6,431 bases of DNA from Sulfurimonas sp. (GTDB lineage: Bacteria; Campylobacterota; Campylobacteria; Campylobacterales; Sulfurimonadaceae), in assembly GCA_027083475.1 (NCBI GenBank), contig JALWON010000132.1:1-6431 (forward strand), read 5' to 3'. The stretch's first letter is position 1; each line of letters opens with the position of its first letter. The notes below the pieces were generated by a model. That model did no database searches, was not told where the DNA came from, and was given only the letters and a program-made list of their open reading frames with translations. A program made the position numbers and the translations under genes. Positions 1-4,617 of the stretch are shown here, one piece after another.

Positions 1-538
1 GCTTAGGCAATACAAAATCTTCTTTTACAGGGAAAACTGCCTCTTTTTGCAAAAGCATGGCATCGCTCACACGAAAGCCTAAGGCATCACCCACTACAAA
101 ACAGTTGCGTTTGATAACACTTGTTTCATAAGCGATATTTGTACTTGTTTTATAAAACAGCGAAGCCAAAGATTCACGGGTTGAAAATTTGTCAAAACCA
201 TGTGTGTTTTTACCAATAAGGCGAGCCACGACAGCCGATTTCATAAGACCTTGCATGTCAATAATGATGTCATACTTCGGCAAGGAACGCAACTTATGTA
301 TCGTTTGTTTTAAAAGTGTAAAGCTTTTTTCTTTTTTAATTTGTTTGATATTGACTGTGTGGACTGCATGCAAAAGCGGATGTGAGTGTAAAAGTGGGGC
401 AAATACCTCTTCTGTTATCCAGTCAATCTTCACATCAGGAGAGAAATTTTTGATAAATTGTAACACCACAGCACTATTGACAATATCGCCCAATGCTGAG
501 AGTCTAACAATAGCGATATTTCTTATATTTGTATTCAT
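1..538 (-). CDS. waaC: Lipopolysaccharide heptosyltransferase I (WaaC), N-terminal part, cut by window start
   Basis: This would transfer the first L-glycero-D-manno-heptose from ADP-heptose onto Kdo of the LPS/LOS inner core, at the cytoplasmic face of the inner membrane. Reading leftward, about 179 codons are present, a little over half of the roughly 320-residue family length; the C-terminal nucleotide-sugar-binding half is outside the window. Seen directly: IAIVRLSALGDIVNSAVVLQ near the N-terminus, where the Asp after LG matches the catalytic Asp of GT-B family 9, then YDIIIDMQGLMKSAVVARLIG and GFDKFSTRESLASLFY, both typical of WaaC rather than WaaF. I chose the ATG at 538-536 because it places IAIVRLSALGD close to the start, as in the family. 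An in-frame ATG at 547-545 would add three residues. Neither start has a clear Shine-Dalgarno sequence. The gene diverges from the next one. Identity is firm; the exact start is not. Confidence 0.88.
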   Translation of the reverse strand, partial: MNTNIRNIAIVRLSALGDIVNSAVVLQFIKNFSPDVKIDWITEEVFAPLLHSHPLLHAVHTVNIKQIKKEKSFTLLKQTIHKLRSLPKYDIIIDMQGLMKSAVVARLIGKNTHGFDKFSTRESLASLFYKTSTNIAYETSVIKRNCFVVGDALGFRVSDAMLLQKEAVFPVKEDFVLPK

Positions 539-621
539 TAGTGACATTTTATCAAAGAAGTGCTTAAGCACTTGTAAGCAAAATTTGGTTACACTATCTT
601 TACAAATTAAGAGGTGGCACC
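539..621. promoter_or_regulatory. Divergent intergenic region with candidate promoters for both directions
   Basis: This region separates the leftward waaC from the rightward gene at 622. On the plus strand TACACT at 590-595, in the context TTTGGTTACACTATC, is a fair -10 match (4 of 6) about 30 bases before the start codon. On the minus strand TGATAAAAT (554-546) matches an extended -10 with one mismatch, but it overlaps the longer possible waaC start. No -35 is recognisable, which is usual for Campylobacterota sigma-70 promoters. The rightward gene has a good ribosome binding site, AAGAGG at 609-614, with 7 bases before ATG. The promoter calls come from pattern reading only and are tentative. 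Confidence 0.4.
558..573. repeat. Perfect 16-bp palindrome, possible operator
   Basis: AAGTGCTTAAGCACTT is identical to its own reverse complement. It has no spacer, so it is better suited to binding a dimeric regulator than to forming an RNA hairpin. It lies near the middle of the divergent intergenic region, where the -35 regions of both candidate promoters would fall. Half of its core (TAAGCA) recurs at 575-580. No T-run follows on either strand, so it is not a terminator. I do not recognise the regulator. Confidence 0.5.
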
Positions 622-1110
622 ATGGAATTGAGTTTTCAAACTATAGTATACATTATCGCTGGTTTTATTCTTGGATGGTTTTTGAGTTATATCAAAAGTA
701 GATTTGAGATTTACAGACATAAAAAAGAGCTCAAAGAGTACAAAGAGCATCTCAATCGGCAGATGAAAATCACCAATGAGGGCAATCAAAGTCTCGAGAG
801 AGAATTATACGATTTAAAAAAAGTCAATGAAAATTTGCGAGCTACCATACAAACACTCAGTAACAAACCCGGTCGTGCCGAAATTAAACTGCTCAATATT
901 TATGATGCCACTTTAAGAAAAATGATGCAAAAAGCACCAGGGTTCTCTGGAGCATGGGAAACCTCTTTGCAAGAAGTCGAAAAAGATTATGAAGAGCGTG
1001 AAAATGGTTTAAAAACCGTTGTCAAAAAAGTCTTTACGAACCCTTTTGTAAGTCATACTCCCACTACTGAGACAACAGAAGAGACACAAATTTTAGAAGA
1101 AGGCAAATAG
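622..1110 (+). CDS. Membrane-anchored coiled-coil protein of unknown function
   Basis: I do not recognise this 162-residue family and assign no function. Residues 6-24 form one strongly hydrophobic helix, followed by Lys/Arg-rich sequence (KSRFEIYRHKKELKEYK). That pattern fits an N-in-the-membrane anchor with the rest in the cytoplasm. Residues about 26-80 are charged, heptad-like and probably a coiled coil. Residues 85-140 form a second block, with LLNIYDATLRKMMQKAPGFSG and a Glu-rich helix, that may be a small folded domain. The last 20 residues are Thr/Glu-rich and look disordered. The layout resembles YhcB/DUF1043-type anchored coiled-coil proteins, but I see no sequence identity to claim. 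The start is supported by AAGAGG 7 bases upstream. The stop codon directly abuts the next ATG, so it is probably co-translated with the Cache protein. Confidence 0.85.
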   Translation: MELSFQTIVYIIAGFILGWFLSYIKSRFEIYRHKKELKEYKEHLNRQMKITNEGNQSLERELYDLKKVNENLRATIQTLSNKPGRAEIKLLNIYDATLRKMMQKAPGFSGAWETSLQEVEKDYEERENGLKTVVKKVFTNPFVSHTPTTETTEETQILEEGK

Positions 1111-2010
1111 ATGGCACATTCTGATATGCAGAGTTTTATCGATGGACGAGAAAAAGCGAGAAACTATTTTTGCAACAAGTTTGAAAGTGATGTTCCAAAC
1201 AAATCTGCTGCTGTAGAAAAAGAGAAAATTTTAAGTGCCCTCATTAAGATTAAAGCAAGTGTAAAAAACTGTGAAGGTGTCTATGTTCTTGATGCCAAGG
1301 GAACACAAATTACAGACACATACACTGCTTATAAAAGAGAAAAAGCAGAGGGAGAAGACAGAAGCGACAAATCGTACTATTATCGTGCAATACGCGATAC
1401 ACGATGTAATCTTACCGACCCCTATCCATCACCTACAGGGGGCTTGATTGTCACCGTTTCAAAACCACTCTACTCAAAAGAGGATACATTAGAGTATATT
1501 GCCTGTTTAGATATGCCCCTAGAAGAAGTGGTACGCATTTCTCATCTTGACAAAACAGAAATCTTTTTTAAATACTTTTTTAAATTTTCTTACTCTATTT
1601 TTGCTTTTGCATTAATTGCCGTTTCACTTTTACTTTTTGTAGAAGGAACACAAAGCTTTTTCTCCAATCAAATTACACCAGACAATTTTAAAATCAAGTA
1701 TGTCTTTGAAGCCACAATTTTAATCACCTTGGCACTTGCCATATTTGACCTCTCTAAAACACTCATTGAAGAAGAGGTACTCGGTTGGGTCAAACATAGT
1801 GAAATTTCTGGTCCACATAAAACAATGGTTAAATTTTTAGGTTCTATTATTATAGCCCTCTCTATTGAAGCCCTTATGCTTGTCTTTAAATTTGCTATTA
1901 CTGATCCAAATCAACTTGTTTTTGCAATGTATATTATTGCCGGTGTTGCGTTTTTACTCGTTGGGCTTTCAATTTACATCAAATTCACGACAGAGAGTGC
2001 ACGAAAATGA
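1111..2010 (+). CDS. PDC/Cache-domain integral membrane protein, PglG-like
   Basis: A 299-residue protein. Residues about 50-140 read like a PDC/Cache sensor domain: GVYVLDAKGTQI, then DRSDKSYYYRAI (83-94), TDPYPSPTGGLIVTVSKPL (102-120) and a closing strand with LDMPLEE (133-139). Four hydrophobic segments follow, at about 155-177, 198-214, 243-262 and 269-290. There is no signal peptide or membrane helix before the Cache domain. The basic tail (KFTTESARK) and the charged 215-241 loop suggest that both termini, and so the sensor, face the cytoplasm, which is unusual. No kinase, GGDEF or methyl-accepting domain is attached. Length, topology and position upstream of cheY-prmA-ftsH suggest C. 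jejuni PglG (Cj1119c), a glycosylation-locus protein of unknown role; this is from memory and not an alignment. GAAGAAGG precedes the start by 7 bases. The gene overlaps hisH by 4 bases (ATGA). Confidence 0.75.
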   Translation: MAHSDMQSFIDGREKARNYFCNKFESDVPNKSAAVEKEKILSALIKIKASVKNCEGVYVLDAKGTQITDTYTAYKREKAEGEDRSDKSYYYRAIRDTRCNLTDPYPSPTGGLIVTVSKPLYSKEDTLEYIACLDMPLEEVVRISHLDKTEIFFKYFFKFSYSIFAFALIAVSLLLFVEGTQSFFSNQITPDNFKIKYVFEATILITLALAIFDLSKTLIEEEVLGWVKHSEISGPHKTMVKFLGSIIIALSIEALMLVFKFAITDPNQLVFAMYIIAGVAFLLVGLSIYIKFTTESARK

Positions 2011-2618
2011 TAGGAATCGTTGATTATAATATGGGAAATTTAGCAAGTGTGCAAAATGCCTTTGCAAAACTTGGATGCCAAACAGAAGTAGTAAGTAATC
2101 CTGAAGCATTTCATACATATGAGAAGCTTGTTTTACCTGGTGTTGGTGCTTTTGGAGATGCTATGGAGCATTTACAAGAACGCAATATGATAGAAGCTTT
2201 ACAAGATTATGCACAGAGTGGCAAATATATGCTTGGTATCTGTCTTGGGATGCAACTTCTTTTTGAAAGTAGTGAGGAGTTTGGGGAGCATCAAGGACTC
2301 GGACTTATTAAAGGTAAAGTCACAGCATTTGACACTACAAAATTTAATGAGCCCCTTAAAGTCCCACATATGGGATGGAACAGAATGTTCACAACAAATC
2401 ATCCTCTTTTTAAGAACTTAGACGAAGAGCATTATCTCTATTTTGTCCATACATTTCATGTAAACTGTGCAGATGAAGCAGACATTATCGGCAGAACAAA
2501 TTACGGCTACGAGTTTACTTCTGCCGTAGCACACAAAAACATCTTAGGCATCCAACCCCACCCAGAAAAAAGTCATGACAATGGCATGAAAATTTTAGAA
2601 AACTTTATTAACTTATAG
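2007..2618 (+). CDS. hisH: Imidazole glycerol phosphate synthase, glutaminase subunit HisH
   Basis: HisH hydrolyses glutamine and channels ammonia to HisF, which converts PRFAR to imidazole glycerol phosphate and AICAR in histidine synthesis; it acts in the cytoplasm. The 203-residue length is normal for this class I glutamine amidotransferase. Seen directly: the opening MIGIVDYNMGNLASVQNA, the oxyanion-loop segment LPGVGAFGDAM, the nucleophile Cys79 in GICLGMQLLF, PHMGWN at 120-125, YFVHTFHV at 145-152, and the His185/Glu187 pair of the triad in QPHPEKS. That last motif usually reads QFHPEKS; the Pro is a minor variant. The start overlaps the stop of the upstream gene (ATGA), with only a weak AGAGAG 9 bases upstream, so translation is probably coupled. 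HisF is not in this window. Confidence 0.97.
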   Translation: MIGIVDYNMGNLASVQNAFAKLGCQTEVVSNPEAFHTYEKLVLPGVGAFGDAMEHLQERNMIEALQDYAQSGKYMLGICLGMQLLFESSEEFGEHQGLGLIKGKVTAFDTTKFNEPLKVPHMGWNRMFTTNHPLFKNLDEEHYLYFVHTFHVNCADEADIIGRTNYGYEFTSAVAHKNILGIQPHPEKSHDNGMKILENFINL

Positions 2619-2632
2619 GAATAACACAAACA

Positions 2633-3343
2633 ATGACATTATACCCCGCAATAGATTTAAAAGATGGACAGGCAGTACGACTCACAAAAGGATTAATGCA
2701 GAGCGCAAAAATTTACTCAAACGAACCCTTTGAACTTGTCAAAAAGTTTGAAGCAATGGGTGCTGAGTGGGTACATTTAGTAGATCTTAATGGTGCCTTT
2801 GCAGGTGAGCCAAAGAACTTGGAGCAGATTATCAAAATTCGTCAAAATACTCAAGTCAAACTTGAACTTGGTGGGGGAATTCGTGATGAAGCAACCATTC
2901 AAAAGATGCTTGAAATTGGTATAGATAGAATCATTTTAGGGTCTATTGCCGTCAAAGAACCCCAATTTGTCAAAGAGATGGCAGCAAAATACCCTATTGC
3001 TGTTGGCATTGATGCCATTGATGGCTATGTAGCTGTTGAGGGCTGGGGCGAAGTAAGCCAAATGCGAGCAACAGATTTAGCCCGTGAATTTGCAAACGCA
3101 GGTGTTGAAGCTATTATCTGTACCGATGTTGGACGCGATGGTACACTCAGTGGTGTCAATGTTGATTTTACTTTAGATATTGCTCGTGCAAGTGGTATTA
3201 GCACTATTGCAAGTGGAGGTGTCAAAGATGCAAATGACATTAAAGCACTCATTGCAACCAAAGAAATAGATGGTGTTATCATAGGAAAAGCATACTATGA
3301 AGGACGATTAGATCTCGAAAAAATGTTTAAACTGCTTGATTAA
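2633..3343 (+). CDS. hisA: ProFAR isomerase HisA
   Basis: 1-(5-phosphoribosyl)-5-[(5-phosphoribosylamino)methylideneamino]imidazole-4-carboxamide isomerase. It performs the Amadori rearrangement of ProFAR to PRFAR, the substrate of the HisH-HisF complex. At 236 residues it is a full-length (beta/alpha)8 barrel. Seen directly: the catalytic Asp8 in PAIDLKDGQAVRL, the first-half phosphate loop LGGGIRD (79-85), Asp127 in VGIDAIDG, Thr164 in CTDVGRDGTLSG, and the second phosphate loop ASGGVKD and GVIIGKAYYEG near the end. Asp8, Asp127 and Thr164 match the numbering I recall for Thermotoga HisA. VHLVDLNGAFAG and the single Asp at position 8 favour HisA over HisF. It starts 14 bases after hisH; AGGA is 12 bases from the ATG, rather distant, so coupling with hisH is likely. 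Confidence 0.97.
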   Translation: MTLYPAIDLKDGQAVRLTKGLMQSAKIYSNEPFELVKKFEAMGAEWVHLVDLNGAFAGEPKNLEQIIKIRQNTQVKLELGGGIRDEATIQKMLEIGIDRIILGSIAVKEPQFVKEMAAKYPIAVGIDAIDGYVAVEGWGEVSQMRATDLAREFANAGVEAIICTDVGRDGTLSGVNVDFTLDIARASGISTIASGGVKDANDIKALIATKEIDGVIIGKAYYEGRLDLEKMFKLLD

Positions 3344-3409
3344 TAGTAAAGAAAACAAAAATTCGCTATTATTAGAGATAAATTTGCAAATTACTGAAAA
3401 GGATTTCCA
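3344..3409 (+). promoter_or_regulatory. Probable cheY-prmA-ftsH promoter and leader
   Basis: This 66-base gap is the longest break in the rightward gene series. TATTAT at 3367-3372, in TTCGCTATTATTAG, matches the -10 consensus at five of six positions and follows an A-rich stretch, as is common in Campylobacterota promoters. Transcription would start near 3379. A perfect 12-bp palindrome AATTTGCAAATT lies at 3381-3392, at the start of the expected leader; given the AT-rich context it may be chance. AAAAGGA at 3397-3403 is a good ribosome binding site and fixes the TTG start 6 bases later. No terminator hairpin for hisA is visible, so read-through from upstream is possible. Confidence 0.5.
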
Positions 3410-3784
3410 TTGAAATTACTTGTTGTTGATGACAGCTCCACAATGCGTCGTATTATTAAAAATACTTTAGCTCGTCTTGGATATAAAGATGTCTTAGAAG
3501 GTGCTGATGGTGTCGAAGGTTGGGCTCAAATGGATGCGAATCCAGATATTGATATGCTGATTACTGACTGGAATATGCCTGAGATGAATGGTCTTGAACT
3601 TGTGCAAAAAGTACGTGCAGATGAGCGTTTTGTAGACACCCCTATCATTATGGTAACGACAGAAGGTGGAAAAGCAGAAGTTATTACTGCACTCAAAGCG
3701 GGGGTAAATAACTATATTGTGAAACCATTTACACCTCAAGTACTCAAAGAAAAACTTGGTGCTGTTATGGGTGTTGCGGAGTAA
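3410..3784 (+). CDS. cheY: Chemotaxis response regulator CheY
   Basis: A stand-alone 124-residue receiver domain. Phosphorylated by CheA, it would bind the flagellar motor switch and change rotation. Seen directly: the acidic pocket Asp7/Asp8 in LLVVDDSSTMRRII, phospho-acceptor Asp53 in LITDWNMPEMNGLEL, switch Thr83 in IIMVTTEGGK, aromatic switch Tyr102, and Lys105 in YIVKPF. The DWNMP motif and the absence of any output domain favour CheY over other single-domain regulators. The start is TTG: AAAAGGA lies 6 bases upstream and no ATG or GTG there gives a better fit. The stop overlaps the prmA start by one base (TAATG). In C. jejuni and H. pylori the chemotaxis cheY is likewise, as I recall, followed by prmA and ftsH, so this placement away from cheA is normal for the group. 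Confidence 0.95.
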   Translation: MKLLVVDDSSTMRRIIKNTLARLGYKDVLEGADGVEGWAQMDANPDIDMLITDWNMPEMNGLELVQKVRADERFVDTPIIMVTTEGGKAEVITALKAGVNNYIVKPFTPQVLKEKLGAVMGVAE

Positions 3785-4617
3785 TGCATCAGCACTACTT
3801 TGAGTTAGTAGTCAAAGTCTCCTCACACCACTCACTTTTTTCAGATTTTTTATCAGATACATTGCCAGTTGGTTTTGAAGAGACAGACGAGGGATTTATT
3901 GTCCGTAGTGAGGATGATTTAGAAACAATCATTTGGGGACTAGAGCAGTTTAATGAAGCCCTCCAAAAAGCACTCTCTACAAGCATAGAACTTGAGTGTA
4001 TACAGACAAAAAAAGAGAATAGTGACTGGGTAAAAACCTACCAAAAAAGTATAGAACCTATTGAGATAGAGCAATTTTACATTCATCCAACCTGGAATGC
4101 ACCAAAAGCAAACCGTATCAATATCGCTATTGACCCTGCCCTTGCGTTTGGAACAGGACACCATCCAACTACTGCTTCTTGTCTCAAAGCAATCGCACAC
4201 TATGTCAAAGCAGAAGCAACCCTGCTTGATGTTGGCTGTGGAAGTGGTATTTTAGCAATAGCAGCAATGAAACTCGGTGCAGTTGTTGATGCTTGTGACA
4301 CCGACCCTATTTCTGTAAAAAATGCACAAGAGAATGCACAACTCAATGACTTGACATTTGCCAATATTTGGGAAGGTTCTTCCAATAAAACAGACAAACA
4401 ATATAGTGTTGTTGTCGCAAATATTGTTGCAGATGTTTTAACTTTTATTGCCAATGACTTAAAAAAAGCATTAAAAAATGATGGTATATTAATTTTATCA
4501 GGCATACTCAATAAGTATGAAGATAAAGTTCTGTCTTACTATAAAAATTTAACCCTACTCGAGCGCATTCCACAAGAAGAGTGGATTACCCTCGTTTTAA
4601 AAAAAGAAGAGAAATAA
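3784..4617 (+). CDS. prmA: Ribosomal protein L11 methyltransferase PrmA
   Basis: A cytoplasmic S-adenosylmethionine-dependent enzyme that trimethylates lysines and the N-terminus of ribosomal protein L11. The 277 residues split into an N-terminal L11-recognition part (about 1-90) and a Rossmann-fold methyltransferase. Seen directly: the PrmA signature IDPALAFGTGHHPTT (117-130 region), SAM motif I LLDVGCGSGILAIAA (147-161), the acidic ribose-binding segment CDTDP (171-175), and the catalytic-region segment VVANIVADVL (210-219). The N-terminal domain is poorly conserved in the family, so identity rests on the C-terminal half. The start overlaps the cheY stop (TAATG). GGAG is present but only two bases from the ATG, so expression probably depends on translation of cheY. 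The stop directly abuts the ftsH start. Confidence 0.95.
   Translation: MHQHYFELVVKVSSHHSLFSDFLSDTLPVGFEETDEGFIVRSEDDLETIIWGLEQFNEALQKALSTSIELECIQTKKENSDWVKTYQKSIEPIEIEQFYIHPTWNAPKANRINIAIDPALAFGTGHHPTTASCLKAIAHYVKAEATLLDVGCGSGILAIAAMKLGAVVDACDTDPISVKNAQENAQLNDLTFANIWEGSSNKTDKQYSVVVANIVADVLTFIANDLKKALKNDGILILSGILNKYEDKVLSYYKNLTLLERIPQEEWITLVLKKEEK

Noticed and set aside
615..640. TGGCAC followed by TTGA, considered as a sigma-54 promoter
   Set aside because: The spacing is 7 instead of 5 and the TTGC element is not present. It also overlaps the ribosome binding site and start codon.
189..701. Plus-strand open frame of 170 codons
   Set aside because: It lies opposite waaC and runs into the next real gene. 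The translation is Cys/Ser-rich with no family resemblance, whereas the minus strand gives a clear heptosyltransferase.
2569..2583. HisH QPHPEKS instead of QFHPEKS as a sign of inactivation
   Set aside because: The catalytic His185, Glu187 and Cys79 are all present and the length is normal, so the Pro looks like a neutral lineage variant.
3381..3392. 12-bp palindrome AATTTGCAAATT in the cheY leader, considered as an operator
   Set aside because: With equal base frequencies one or two perfect 12-bp palindromes are expected by chance in a window this size, and it is AT-rich. It is noted in the promoter entry but not claimed as a site.
4200..4511. Minus-strand open frame of 103 codons
   Set aside because: It is antisense to the PrmA methyltransferase domain, whose motifs are intact on the plus strand.
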